Positions 26,901-35,200 of a stretch of DNA of 64,000 nucleotides are shown piece after piece. The notes under the pieces were generated by a model. That model was not told where the DNA came from, did not search any database, and saw only the letters and a list, made by a program, of their open reading frames with translations. Numbering within the stretch: position 1 is the stretch's first letter; each line of letters begins with the position of its first letter. Origin of the DNA: Sipunculus nudus (taxonomy: Eukaryota; Annelida; Sipuncula; Golfingiida; Sipunculidae); NCBI GenBank assembly GCA_026874595.1, contig CM049308.1:38870027-38934026 (forward strand), read 5' to 3'. Position numbers and translations under genes: made by a program.

Positions 26901-29068
26901 GCACTTTTTTTTGTTTCTTCCTCCACAAGAATACAGTTAATTCAACTGGCCATTTTCAAATGTTCCCCGGTCCGTCTATCTGCCTTCCAGCTGTCTCACT
27001 GTTTTGGATGTCATATTCCGACATCAAGTTGTTTAGTTTTAAATATTGCTAAGACTTTCTGTTATATATTTTAATTTGAAAAATACTTCATATGCTTAAA
27101 AATCCATTAGATTTGTTGTTTTTATTTAACATTGAAAGGTTTCACCTGAAAAATATAGATGATGTGGCTATTTCAATTCATCCTAAAAATTGTAAAGATT
27201 GTCATCATACAAATAAAAAATATTATAGCTGAAAAAGTATTCAGAACTTCACATAAGATTCGTTTTAATTAATAAGCCTGTTACCTCTTTTTTCTCTAAA
27301 AAAGAGTTATGGAATATACTCACTGTTTGGACCTTGAGCTTGACAAGCCGCCGTATTAGGGGTACATGTACATAAGCACGCATTCTCGGAAAGGTGATTG
27401 TTTGTATTGCCGCCTTGTCCGTTATATTGGAACGGATGACATGTACCTGAGGCATGATAATAGCGTAGTAATTGACTTGATCCAGTACCAGGATCCTTGG
27501 GCTCTGTACATGTAGTCTGGCATGAAGTAACTGCAAAACACAAATGCATCTGTCAACTAAAACACCTGCAGAGCGCTTACCAATGCCAACTACTATAACC
27601 CCATCCAGGCCCACCTAAAAATTTAATCAACCCATATCAGAACATTCCGCTTTAAATCTCCGAATTTCATTGATAAAGTTACGTCATCGACTATTGACAT
27701 AATTTGAAATAATTACTTGTTACCCATTCTTTCACAAAATTAAACGATAATGATTAAAAACTGTTTGTGAAATCTAATAAAGATGTATAATATCTATCGT
27801 ATCTATCTATCAGGATCGGGGATCTGAACCGCCCGTCTAGCTCCGACTGGGTTTAGAATATAAAGTAAAAATATAACTTCAGATCATCCATTTGACCCGA
27901 AGAGCTACAAAACCATCATCAATAAGATGTTGTGCCATGGGCCACAAACGATTTGATCTCCCAAAGACCGTCCGAGCCAGGAAGAACTGCACCTTAAATT
28001 TAAATTATCAAGATGGACAGACGTTGGTATGACGTCATTTTAATCGCACGCAACTTCAGTAATGTCTACATCACCAAGACGATGAGATCACGTCAGTTAC
28101 TTAAATTATCCAATGAACAGTAAAAGAGGGACGGTGGGCTTAAGTGCGATTAAGTTTTGAGTGGACTAATTATTTTTTGGAGATGGTTTTCGAAAAAAAA
28201 AGTATAATGACAGAGCATATGTAAAGGTGGTGAATTAGGTTGATCTGCATTTGACCGATCCGTCCGATCACTAAATTTGTTCTTTTTGTTTTGCCGTTCC
28301 TTCTACGGCAATTCATTGAATTTTATGGAAAATTTTCGAATACCTCGGACACGAATATAAACAAATATATCTCATGTCTGACTCTATTGTATTCCAGGAT
28401 ACATCTAGTGTCCATTTTTAATTCTTTATTCAGTATGATATTTATTTACGGGCGTTTAAGCCCCGAGGCAGAAACACAAGGTGTTCAAATAAGGCGCTAT
28501 CTACAAGGCTTATTTGTCTTTTTAAAGTATAAATTGATTTTTTTCATAACCATGTTCGAACTTTTCCTATCCCTTTATTAGATGCATCACTGCTGTGAGT
28601 TCGACGACTGTGTCTCAAAGTCTTTTCAAGTTAGACGGACATGTTTTACCTATGATTTTTGACAACATTTATGACTTATTTATGAAATCCAGCATTATAG
28701 TAATTTGTATTACATCAAGAGAACAGACGCTGAATGTACAGAGTGATCAGATATACGTGGCCATCTTTGTATATAAGGAGTTTATATAAATAATATGCAA
28801 ATGATAAACAAATACAAAGGTAAAAGACGCGTAATATGTTGCATATTTAAATTTAAGTAAATCTGTTCATGAACCGTTTTGTTAATTGATTTATAGGTAT
28901 TTATATATTTTATTCAAATAAATACTGTCTTTTCTGAATTAAGTTTGTTCCAGGCTGTATTTAAAAACACACACATATGGCAATGTACAAAATCAATGGA
29001 CCCGTATATTTAAACTCACTTGTGACCAGAGCCAAGAGCGACACTGCTAGGAAGACTTTCTTCAGCAT
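6995..29068 (-). CDS. Secreted multi-Kunitz / antistasin-like protein (whole gene model, 15 exons)
   Basis: Gene model joined from 15 exons with canonical AG/GT boundaries; the joined frame is 905 codons plus TAA. Order of modules in the protein: signal peptide (1-16), Kunitz 1-4 (17-272), then three cassettes of antistasin-like region, short six-Cys module and Kunitz domain (273-397, 398-533, 534-904). Kunitz exons are phase 1-1, antistasin exons 1-0, short-module exons 0-1, so every cassette is phase-symmetric. Kunitz and antistasin domains are secreted disulfide-rich folds, often protease inhibitors, also used in venoms, haemolymph and shell matrix. None of the seven Kunitz domains has a basic P1 residue, so the role here is unknown. 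I cannot match it to a named gene. Exon order and phase are seen in the sequence; transcription is inferred. Confidence 0.85.
7000..8746. other. Intron 14 of the Kunitz gene
   Basis: No further exon was found. At about 7835-8000 there are two diverged ~92-base units sharing ATTGTCATGG-CA-TTTTGGAATG and CCAGTTGTT-type words. The rest is AT-rich with no clear element. Confidence 0.4.
8747..8929 (-). CDS. Kunitz domain 7 (cassette 3)
   Basis: Phase 1-1 exon of 183 nt, residues 844-904, acceptor CTGTCTTGTAG and donor C|GTAAGT. Six cysteines: TVCRQPADRGTC, RYRYDPTTGTC, SGCGGNDNNFAL, ACVSFC. GCGGNDNNF is a textbook C38 region. P1 is Asp. It is the C-terminal domain; only the junction residue follows if the terminal exon below is right. 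Confidence 0.95.
8930..10666. other. Intron 13 of the Kunitz gene
   Basis: Contains a long AT microsatellite at about 9812-9857 and the small inverted-repeat element at 10,197-10,301. No exon was found. Confidence 0.45.
10197..10301. mobile_element. 105-bp foldback / MITE-like element
   Basis: The ends are inverted repeats: GTTATAGCCCAAATGAAAT on the left and ATTTCATTGGGCTATAAC on the right, differing by one base insertion. An inner palindrome (GCGAGGT / ACCTCGC) completes a hairpin. No coding capacity. It sits within intron 13. Confidence 0.6.
10667..10763 (-). CDS. Short six-Cys module 3 (cassette 3)
   Basis: Phase 0-1 exon of 97 nt, residues 812-843, acceptor CTATTTTGCAG and donor G|GTATAA. 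It encodes SCPTGTKCKPKNENFC then RRRSCPATAIC. It follows the same pattern as the other two short exons, with a basic centre. No in-frame Met. It links the antistasin repeats to the last Kunitz domain. Confidence 0.85.
11186..12018 (-). CDS. Large antistasin-repeat exon (cassette 3)
   Basis: Phase 1-0 exon of 833 nt, residues 534-811, acceptor AACATTTCAG and donor AAG|GTAATT. It holds about six Cys-rich antistasin-like repeats, each ending in C-x2-C-x-C or a close variant (CPICQC, CPECKC, CDMCSC, CQCRCQC, CAICSC, CARCEC), separated by Pro/Thr/Ser/Ala linkers such as GTPTPSSTF and PVPAPTPSVTT. The end (KESPCK) matches the Pro-Cys end of the cassette 1 antistasin exon. Cassettes 1 and 2 have one repeat each, so this exon looks like a tandem expansion within a single exon. 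Other long open frames here are shadows. Confidence 0.92.
12019..12907. other. Intron 11 of the Kunitz gene
   Basis: AT-rich; short open frames on both strands show no domain and no splice context. Nothing else seen. Confidence 0.4.
12908..13075 (-). CDS. Kunitz domain 6 (cassette 2), no internal Met
   Basis: Phase 1-1 exon of 168 nt, residues 478-533, acceptor CAATATTTCAG and donor GCGT|GTAGGT. Six cysteines: SCAAVPTSALGNC, WYWASGGC, WTGCAPTNLNLF, ECTKAC. The last Cys codon is split: T at the end of this exon and GT at the start of the next one (12018). The open frame on the opposite strand is a shadow. P1 is Asn and C5-C14 spacing is ten residues, longer than usual. WYW replaces the usual YYY core, so this is the most diverged Kunitz domain of the set. 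Confidence 0.88.
13076..14438. other. Intron 10 of the Kunitz gene
   Basis: AT-rich, with no repeat or exon that I can support. Confidence 0.4.
14439..14523 (-). CDS. Short six-Cys module 2 (cassette 2)
   Basis: Phase 0-1 exon of 85 nt, residues 450-477, acceptor CGTTTTTTTACAG and donor G|GTAGGT. It encodes SCAAGFTCVQRC then TYPTCSSYVAHC: the C-x2-G-x2-C ... C-x4-C-x5-C pattern of the other short exons. Its 5' flank (14542-14573) recurs about 1.75 kb upstream at 16294-16325, on the far side of an inverted-repeat region. Confidence 0.82.
14594..16013. repeat. Inverted-repeat region with degenerate TACGGTT arms
   Basis: The ends mirror each other: GGCGTTGCGTTCCGG at 14594-14608 and CCGGAACGCAAGGC at 16000-16013. 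Both arms (about 14,594-14,900 and 15,780-16,013) are GC-richer than the surroundings and packed with degenerate ACGGTT / GGTCAACC words, in opposite orientation. The centre is AT-rich with no transposase. Similar TACGGTTAAC words run on to about 16,280. This fits a foldback-type or non-autonomous DNA element inserted in intron 9; the family is not identified. Confidence 0.5.
16585..16739 (-). CDS. Antistasin-like exon, cassette 2
   Basis: Phase 1-0 exon of 155 nt, residues 398-449, acceptor CGAATTTTCAG and donor CAG|GTATGT. It contains CPDPVCNCVNNIGWNRDSNN followed by CPVSCRC and then a Thr/Pro/Gly-rich linker (TPGGTTPTTGTC). Gly-Trp-Asn-x-Asp-Ser before the C-x3-C-x-C end fits the antistasin repeat. 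The Thr/Pro linker resembles those between repeats in the large exon of cassette 3, which suggests shared origin. Confidence 0.85.
16740..19192. other. Intron 8 of the Kunitz gene
   Basis: Holds a short AT run near 17,372 and the 216-base MITE at 18,170-18,385. A G-run lies at 18,066-18,090. An isolated exon-like frame at 18,534-18,601 (minus) is open but does not fit the gene's phase. Confidence 0.4.
18170..18385. mobile_element. MITE with 25-bp terminal inverted repeats
   Basis: Left end TAAAAGTGCAGTACAGGTGA (continuing CCTGC) and the right end, read in reverse, TAAAAGTGCAATATAGGTGA (continuing CCTGC) differ at two of 25 positions. The 216-base interior has no transposase. Target-site duplication not clear. 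Confidence 0.65.
19193..19366 (-). CDS. Kunitz domain 5 (cassette 1)
   Basis: Phase 1-1 exon of 174 nt, residues 340-397, acceptor TTTTTCTTTCAG and donor A|GTAAGT. Six cysteines: EICNGSLNTQQC, PRYFFNNVTKVC, YFHGCAGPNNFL, NCEHVC. P1 is Thr and the loop after C14 is extended (TVQTAYTP before RYFF). It closes the first antistasin / short-module / Kunitz cassette. Confidence 0.95.
19817..19907 (-). CDS. Short six-Cys module 1 (cassette 1)
   Basis: Phase 0-1 exon of 91 nt, residues 310-339, acceptor CTCACTTTAAG and donor A|GTAAGT. It encodes CGTGKRC, then a central Cys in LNPVLAC, then PPCSVSYVC. The pattern C-x2-G-x2-C ... C-x4-C-x4-C recurs in the two other short exons of this gene. Similar short modules with a C..G..C...(P)C.....C pattern accompany Kunitz domains in other invertebrate proteins, by my recollection. 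The larger open frame over this site is in the wrong phase and is not the coding frame. Confidence 0.8.
19908..22224. other. Intron 6 of the Kunitz gene
   Basis: Contains two diverged copies of a dispersed repeat with AAGGTCA-GACC boxes (about 20,440-20,690 and 20,860-21,020), both ending in a GTC-A-TTTTTGA-TTAT motif, and the second copy of the repeat first seen at 5.7 kb. No exon found. Confidence 0.45.
21880..22090 (+). repeat. Dispersed repeat, copy 2
   Basis: Homologous to 5725-5990 in the same orientation: TTTTTTGCCTCCACCAGGAG at the left, then GGGCCATTGATGAATTGATT, GGATTCAGGAACACCGTCAA and GGGCAGAAC. The open frame over it is probably incidental. Confidence 0.55.
22225..22334 (-). CDS. 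Antistasin-like exon, cassette 1
   Basis: Phase 1-0 exon of 110 nt, residues 273-309, acceptor GCATTTTCACAG and donor G|GTGAGT. It encodes one antistasin-like unit: TCQGLPSNC, then RNCVYGYKRDANDCPLCEC ending in a Pro-Cys motif. The spacing C-x-YG-x4-D-x3-CPxCxC fits antistasin-family inhibitors known from leeches and molluscs. In antistasin domains the reactive bond lies near the second and third Cys of the repeat; I cannot assign specificity. The exon starts cassette 1. Confidence 0.85.
23107..23301 (-). CDS. Kunitz domain 4
   Basis: Phase 1-1 exon of 195 nt, residues 208-272, acceptor TTTTCGTCAG and donor G|GTTAGC. Six cysteines: DDCNVALDTAGEC, GRYYYDTTAKEC, FFFGQCKAPNKNNF, DCEDKC. P1 is Ser and the C14-to-core loop is again longer than usual. 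This is the last of the four N-terminal Kunitz domains; the first antistasin-type exon follows about 770 bases downstream in the transcript. Confidence 0.95.
23687..23887 (-). CDS. Kunitz domain 3
   Basis: Phase 1-1 exon of 201 nt, residues 141-207, acceptor TGCTCTTTTCAG and donor A|GTAAGC. Six cysteines in Kunitz spacing: KCTDPKDEGTSC, RFRWYYDRTKNEC, FTYNGCGGNQNRY, DCENTC. NGCGGNQNR is the classic C38 region. P1 is Asp, and the stretch from C14 to the RWYY core is about three residues longer than in standard inhibitors, so the reactive loop is expanded. The splice acceptor lies about 45 bases downstream of a long AT/TG microsatellite. Confidence 0.95.
23888..26081. other. Intron 3 of the Kunitz gene
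   Basis: Begins near a compound AT / TG microsatellite (23,932-24,000) and contains the tRNA-derived SINE at 25,560-25,725. No exon was found between. Confidence 0.4.
25560..25725 (-). mobile_element. tRNA-derived SINE
   Basis: The minus strand begins with a tRNA-like head: TTGGTAGAGCAC (D-arm, A box) and, 35 bases on, GGTTCAAATCTTAG (T-arm, B box). It continues into a non-tRNA body (GAGGAGTGGTGAGATTTTTC, then GTCGACCCCATCCAGG). The anticodon and acceptor stems are not intact, so it is a SINE rather than a tRNA gene. It lies in the same orientation as the host gene. Confidence 0.65.
26082..26246 (-). CDS. Kunitz domain 2
   Basis: Phase 1-1 exon of 165 nt, residues 86-140, with acceptor CCCTTACACAG and donor G|GTAAGAG. 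It has no in-frame Met, so a start-codon ORF scan misses it. All six Kunitz cysteines are present: CKKPLERGNC, then RYYYNINTRKC, FGCPNTNGNHY and DSCKTTC. The P1 residue after C14 is Gly. The RYYYN core is typical of the family. It sits between Kunitz 1 and Kunitz 3 and keeps frame with both. Confidence 0.92.
27324..27530 (-). CDS. Kunitz domain 1, lacking the C14-C38 pair
   Basis: Phase 1-1 exon of 207 nt with acceptor TTTTGCAG and donor GTGAGT, residues 17-85. The Kunitz pattern is clear (CTEPKDPGTG, LLRYYHASGTC, FQYNGQGGNTNNH, ACLCTC), but the residue in the C14 position is Gly and that in the C38 position is Gln. Losing both members of one disulfide together points to selection on a four-Cys fold rather than random decay. 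The exon also carries extra Cys residues at its start (TSCQTTC) and in CLCTC, and a short tail with one more Cys. Four-Cys Kunitz folds are known (conkunitzin type), so the domain may fold but should have a loosened reactive loop. Confidence 0.9.
27531..29019. other. Intron between signal-peptide exon and Kunitz 1
   Basis: AT-rich, no exon or clear element found. Short open frames near 28.3-28.8 kb lack any recognisable feature. Confidence 0.4.
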
Positions 29069-29088
29069 AGTGCCTCCTTCTGATGGTT
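29020..29088 (-). CDS. Exon with start codon and signal peptide
   Basis: The ATG is at 29068-29066, with A at -3. It encodes a basic start followed by a hydrophobic stretch (MLKKVFLAVSLLALVT), a typical short secretion signal, and ends in a strong donor (A|GTGAGT) in phase 1. A polypyrimidine acceptor (CTGCTTTCAG) ends at 29089, only 21 bases upstream of the ATG, so at least one untranslated exon should lie further upstream. The ATG frame joins directly to the Kunitz 1 exon. The coding part is 49 nt. Confidence 0.85.
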
Positions 29089-29349
29089 CTGAAAGCAGAC
29101 GAGACTGACCGTATACAATCAACTCAATCAGAAAAATTAATTTTCAATGATTATAAACAGGAAGATTATAATTATCTTTTATAATAAATAAATAATTATT
29201 TTTTAATCTAGGCCGGTTTGTCCTTTCATTACACCCAATGGACAACCTCATGTCCAGCCTCTACAATGCCCACTTACTATCCGGATGGTTTTAGCCTCGA
29301 TCCCACTTTCACGCATGCCCTTCACGTCCGTATATTCGCAAAAATACGT

Positions 29350-29610
29350 TTATGTAGCATTTACTTCAGAGATGCCTTTAACAATCAGTTCGCCTAAGTA
29401 AAAAAGGGCCTTCGTTTTCGACTGAATTGAAAGGCCCGAGTAGCAGTAAATGCATCTCCAGTATCGTGATCCATCCCGGAGGGTATCTTCATGCGACCAA
29501 GACCGTGACATAACCACACAGTCACAGACCTTGTTCCCGAGGCTCTCTCTGGCATCTATTTCATGAATAATGAACATGACTGCAAGTGTTCGGGCCGAAA
29601 TCACAACTGA
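29350..29610 (-). repeat. Inverted repeat partner of 30,640-30,860
   Basis: The minus strand reads TTCATGAAATAGATGCCAGA followed by GAG, then GG-AACAAGGTCTGTGA and CACGGTCTTGG; the plus strand at 30,680-30,790 shows the same order (TTCATGAAACGGATGCCAGA, GAATCAAGGTATGTGA, CACGGTGTATCC). The two copies face each other across about 1 kb. Open frames here are not supported as genes. Confidence 0.5.
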
Positions 29611-29735
29611 AAATCAAACCCAGCTAATAGAATGTAAGCAGTACACCGTCTGAACAAGAACTAATGTACCAGAAACGATATAGGTTGATTTGATAGGTAA
29701 GAATCTCGATGCCTTAGGCAGAAATAAATAATGTT

Positions 29736-30052
29736 TGGTTGCCAGGCACTTTTTTTCAGAAATCAGTTAAGGCGGGCGGTTTTTTATTTTTATGTTTAAA
29801 ATGTCAAAAAAAAAAAAAAAATAAAAATGTCAAATGATAAAGGAAAAACTCAAAATAACAAGTTCATTTTGCTAAACAAATAAAAGCACTACATAACATA
29901 GGACATTTTATCAAAATTGTATGATTTTATTTTCTTGAAAAAAATGTCCGAGAGATTGGAGCTCAAAATTGGTAAGTTTCTATTAAAAAACAAAATAAAA
30001 ATTTTTGATTTGGGGTTTTTAATTGACGCGGGTGGTGCTTGAGAATCATACC
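29736..30052 (+). mobile_element. MITE copy 1
   Basis: Ends are GGTTGCCAGGCAC and GGTGCTTGAGAATCATACC. Internal words CAGAAATCAGT, GGCGGT-TTTTAT, AAAAATGTCA-ATGAT, AAAGCACTACATAA and AATTGACGC-GG-GGTGC match 31,405-31,655 in order and orientation. This copy is longer because of a poly(A)-like insertion near 29,808. Confidence 0.65.
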
Positions 30053-30120
30053 TGATTTTTTTCGGCCTTAACGGCAATGCTTAACGTTGGGTTAAAACAA
30101 CTCACAAGATATCCGCGTAA

Positions 30121-30430
30121 ATGGGGGGGGGGGGGGGGGGGGGAATTGATTGGTTCAATTGTCTTTTTCATTACCTATGCCAAGAAGGTTATGTTTTGCC
30201 GGCGTTGATTTGTTGCTTTGTTCGTCTGTTTGTTTGAATGTTAGCAACATTACTCAAAATGATATGAAAGGATTATCATGAAATGTTCAGGATAGTTCGG
30301 CAATGATAAAAGGAACGAATTATTAAATTTTTGGGGTGATCCGGGTCACCATCTTTATTCAATATTTTTTTTTAATTGATTTAATTTTAATTTTGCATTT
30401 CTGACCATGCAATGTTGGGGTTATGAGCTG
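30121..30430 (+). repeat. Poly-G run and dispersed repeat
   Basis: Starts with a run of about 20 G at 30,123. It continues as GGTTATGTTTTGCCGGCGTT ... GTCTGTTTGTTTG ... GGGGTGATCCGGGTCACC, which resembles a repeat I recall as common in invertebrate genomes. No coding frame. Confidence 0.45.
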
Positions 30431-30632
30431 CCTTGTTCAGTTTGTTCCCACTAGGTGGCGCTCAGTGTCAGTATGCTGTAAAGTTCAGTGACTGTTTTGC
30501 TGCTATATCACACATTTCTGACAATAAATGTGGGGGTTATGAGCTGCCTTGTTCAATTTGTTCCCACTAGGTGGCGCTCAGTTTCAGTATGCTGTAAAGT
30601 TCAGTGATTGTCCTGCTGTTTCATCATACATT
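30400..30632 (+). repeat. 116-bp tandem duplication
   Basis: Two near-identical units, period 116 bases, each containing GGGGTTATGAGCTGCCTTGT and CACTAGGTGGCGCTCAGT, then TATGCTGTAAAGTTCAGTGA. No coding meaning seen. Confidence 0.75.
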
Positions 30633-31404
30633 TCTGACAGTGCAAAGTGGTGGCAATGGTTGAATTCTATGAGTCCTCATGTTTTTCATGAAACGGATGC
30701 CAGAGAGTGTCGCGGAATCAAGGTATGTGAGAGCGTGGTCATATCGTCACGGTGTATCCAGCAGTCCCTGTGGTTACGGTCCTGTCTCTCATGGGGGACC
30801 TTAGGTTTCGCATTTTTTTATTATCGATGCTCATCATTGTGTTTGTCATGAGGTCACAATACGCCCCTATGAGCACTCAGCCGACAGCAAAAAAATACTC
30901 AAAATAATATATTTAATGTTTCTGACAAATTGCGCGGCTCCATAACTGACTTTATACAATACAACACATATGACCGACAGAACGCTCATACTCGTGAACC
31001 CCCCGCCACGGCAACACAAGAACACGACCCCTCGCAGATCAAAGACACCAAGAGACTATAGCAGTTTCAGTCACGGTGCAACCTGCGATCCATACAAGAA
31101 AAGATGATTTTAAAATTTCCCTTTCGCAATACACAACAAATGCCATTTTAACAGTTATAATAGCTGGTACACATGTTACAGAAAAGTTTCAAACAATTTA
31201 CAGTTCCATGCGAATTAGACCAGTTATTACATGAACCAATGACACCTGCCCTGCCCCCCCCCCCCACCCCCACCCCTTTAAAATGAATTATTCTCCAATA
31301 TCGTAACCGTTTAAGGCTTCATTCCTTTGTAATGTGGCCGAGTCCATTTCAAGGTGGCAGCATGTTGTCTTATAAATTCTGACCGATTAGGCCATTAAAA
31401 ATAA

Positions 31405-31655
31405 GGTATGGTTCTCAAGCACTTTTTTCAGAAATCAGTGCGGGTGGGCGGTATTTTATTTTTTACCTTTTTTTGAATGTTTTGATAAAAATGTCATATG
31501 ATCAGGAAAAGCCTGGAAATAATTTTTTTTGGTGCTAAAAAGCGTAAAGCACTACATAAATTGTATTTTTTATCTTCTTGAAAGATAAAGATCAAAATAA
31601 AAACTTTTGATGCGGGGGGTTAAAATTGACGCTGGCGGTGCCTGAGAACCATACC
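31405..31655 (+). mobile_element. MITE copy 2
   Basis: Clear terminal inverted repeats: GGTATGGTTCTCAAGCAC on the left and GGTGCCTGAGAACCATACC on the right. 251 bases, no coding capacity, same family as 29,736-30,052. Confidence 0.75.
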
Positions 31656-32188
31656 TTTTATTATTTGGCCTTATAGCAATCTTAAAAGCAACGCCACTTG
31701 ACAAAGTATCACCATTTATTCATTTCACGACATAGGCCTTATGAGAAGAAAACAGTTACATGTAAAAAATATGTATTGACCTAGTTTTAGGTCATTTTCA
31801 TTCACTAACGTTTGCATTAACTGTATCGAATGAAACATGACCTTTATGCAGCTATAGGGCAGACATTTTTTTTTAGGATTAAACGGTGTATTTCTATTTA
31901 AGGTAGTAATCCCTGTTCAAGGGTTAATGATTTATGCACTTCAGTCGCACCATACCTGCATGTGGTCAAAACAACTGGTGGCATAATTGATAAAACACAT
32001 GAATAATTGCCTAAATGTATGTAAATGGAGGCCTATGATATTTTCACCTGAATGCTAATGGTTTATTTCCATCACATACGTTCACAGCTCATGTGTGCAA
32101 ACATACATTAGCTTTCATCCTCTCCTACCTTTCCTCCCAAAAGCGAGTTGTTGATTTGACGGAGCCAATACAAAGGAACCCACGACAA

Positions 32189-32264
<76 letters not shown>

Positions 32265-35200
32265 GAGTGTGTACCATTGGCTAAGCACCTTTGGTTTTTT
32301 TTTTATCTCGAGTTGCAATATATGTTTGGCAATTCGGGCTTTCCCTTAAGCTTTACTGTACATGTTATTTAATGTGTTTCGTCAGCTGGGTGAGAGGTCA
32401 GCCGGACATCACGCTGTAACCGCAGAAGACACGCTTTGAACTTTGACACGTAGTAGCCTAGGATTTTGATTGACGGAAATAAATTCAGAGTCTGGTTAGC
32501 CAGCTGGAAACGCTTTTCCCTTTCACTGTGATCATCGTGCGGTGAGCATGTTTTAGCCGGGCCCTTAGCTTCAGGGTTAATCGTGAGGTTGACATGTAGA
32601 CCAAGGTTAGACATCGTCAGGTTAACAACTGTAAGCGGTTATTTGTAGGACTTACACAGGCTTAAAAACAGTTAAATGTCTTTTGCTTCGGGATTGGACG
32701 AGCCTAAAATCGTTCAATTTCCTTTGAAACTGAGTGTTAGTTTAAACGTACTCATTTTTGTTTCACTCTGTTTAACTTTACCTGTTTCTCTGTACCAATG
32801 GATGTTCTTTTTTGTTTTAAATGTGCCTTGTATTACGAGCAAGTGGCTTTTTTTGTAGTTAGCTAAATCACAACGAGAATTCTCCACACACAGGAATTTC
32901 CCCTGTGATATTTTGATATTCTTTTCTGTCTTAAATATTATTTATGATGCTTATTTGGCATCAAATTTGCTGAGTACTCCCTTGCACAAATTAATTTATT
33001 ACGGCAAGGGTTTCGGGCAATAACAAAGGAGGTATAAACGTCACAGACCGCAACAGATGCATTTTCTGTGTAATGCGTTTTTTACCGCCATTGACGTCAC
33101 ATTGAGTATTCGTCTCTGAACTAAAAGGTGACGTATAATAATGTAAAATTCGTCATGTTTAATTTACAGGAAGTTTTAACATAAACTACTGCAGAAATAC
33201 CACACTCTGTGACGTCTATCTGGGTATTGATTAACTTCTTCTGAACACATTTTATTGGCAAGTATATTTACGGCCAGGCACGTTTACATTGTTTCCCTTT
33301 TAAAGACGTTTGTTCCCTTTATTCTATATCTTATTCACAGGGGCGCTAAGTGTATCTTGCATCCCTATAAAGCGTCCTATTTTGAGGAATTAAGTCTTTT
33401 ACTTAGCTTACTGGCCTTTCTTTGACCAATAGAGCAGGTTAGGTATTGCTAAGGCCGATGTTAGGATTTAATTATTTGTTAAAAGTGTATCCATTGGTAT
33501 ATTGTATATGTCGTAACTTTCGGTAAAGTATAGGTATTTAATGCTGGAAATGGTCAATTAGTCAGAGAGTACAGTTTGTAGAGTCAACGTCAGATAGTGC
33601 GATAATGTTAGAGTGAGCCAACTATAGTCAGTAAGAAACATTTTTATTCGAATAACGATAGTTTATTTTGGAGAAGCTCAATCAAGAAAGAAATTCAGTT
33701 TTTACAAAGGTAACAGTAAAACAATCTTACACCATATCCAATTAAAGCTGTTGAGCCTAGCTATTGTGTTCTGAGATGATGCAAGAAATATCCACACCAA
33801 ATGGCATTTCTTACCAAAAGGCTATCAACATATCTAATTTGTGAGTTGGCACAATATTGTCAGCTCATTGTCAAAATAATAATGGAAAGCATGGTGTATC
33901 ACACTGAAATAAGCATACAATGTTACATTCATTTGCCAACATTTCAGCCAGTGGGCTAGGCTCAAGGGCAAGGTCAGGATTCCCTGCCGGCTTTTTAGCC
34001 ACTTCCTAAAAAAAAACATTCCCAGTCTAGCTTCAAAGTTTTTTTTAGAATCTCTTACTTTATACCATAATCTACGATGTAGTATTCCATACATATCGTC
34101 AGTTGTGCTCATACATCTAAGTTTTAATGCATGTGTTCAGTTAAAAAACATTTGCTATAAATAGTAAGAAATCAAATCTTCATTTGTGTACATCGTTCTT
34201 TTCCAAGTATACAGCCTTTCTATTGCCGGATTTTATAGAGTGGATGCGGCAAAGACACTTGATCAAGGAATGGACCTGCAACGCGCTACCGAATTACCGC
34301 AAGACCTTAAAGTGAGTAGTGGCCTTTGTTAAAACAACAATTTCGGACCGTGTAATTTGCCTGCCCGTACTTTAACGGACCTACAATTTATACGCTCGCT
34401 TAAAGAGGCAGCTGACATTAAAAGAGGAGGAATTTGTACCGTCTCCATATGCTTTAGATTAAGGGTACTTTTAATTTTAGATTGCTATTATGATGCCATA
34501 TTTAAATTTAAAGTTTGATTAATTAGTCTGTTATTTTTGTTACCTTAAGTTCTCAAAACATTTATGCCCTTTCTATTAACCGTTACTTTTGTAGGGCTTT
34601 ACTTACACGTACAACCATCATCACTATTTTCATTAATCAGAATAAATAACCTTTCAAACTGGGCTTTTCATATTTTGTAAAGTATGTTTTTCACTGTCGA
34701 AACTTCTTAAAAATTTGCGTCAGCAGCATTGTAATATATGTGATTTCTTGTGTCAAGTTTTTCTTCAAACCTAAATGTCTTAAAGCTTAAAACGGTTTAT
34801 TTGGATTGGCCTTTTAATACATCACCCTTATGAAGGGCTTGTTATAATTTCTTTCTAATTCTACCAACAGCCTCTCTATCAACATTAGGAGTGAGAACTT
34901 ATCAGTGCCTCCGTTTTTTAAAGTTGTTTACTATCCTTTGCCACTGTCTAATTTTACAGACACATGATCTCAAACATTTCCACTAATGGTTCATACAATG
35001 GCCTTGTTCATACAATGACCTATACAACTATACATTTTTATTTTATTTCTTAACTTTTACTATTTGTTTATATGTAATGTTTTAGTAAACAGCATCGTTT
35101 TATATATATATATATATATGTATATATATTATATATAAATATGTGTGTGATGGTGCGTGTGTGCAAATGCATTTGAAGCTGAAAACGTGGCATTTGAATT

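Noticed and set aside
28291-28581. 96-codon frame in the first intron of the Kunitz gene
   Set aside because: Non-ATG start, AT-rich, no domain; plus strand within the intron of a minus-strand gene.
30121-30143. Poly-G tract as a functional G-quadruplex
   Set aside because: A pure homopolymer run beside repeats; may also be a sequencing-length artefact.
32369-32614. 81-codon minus-strand frame
   Set aside because: No recognisable domain and no splice or promoter context; kept as non-coding.
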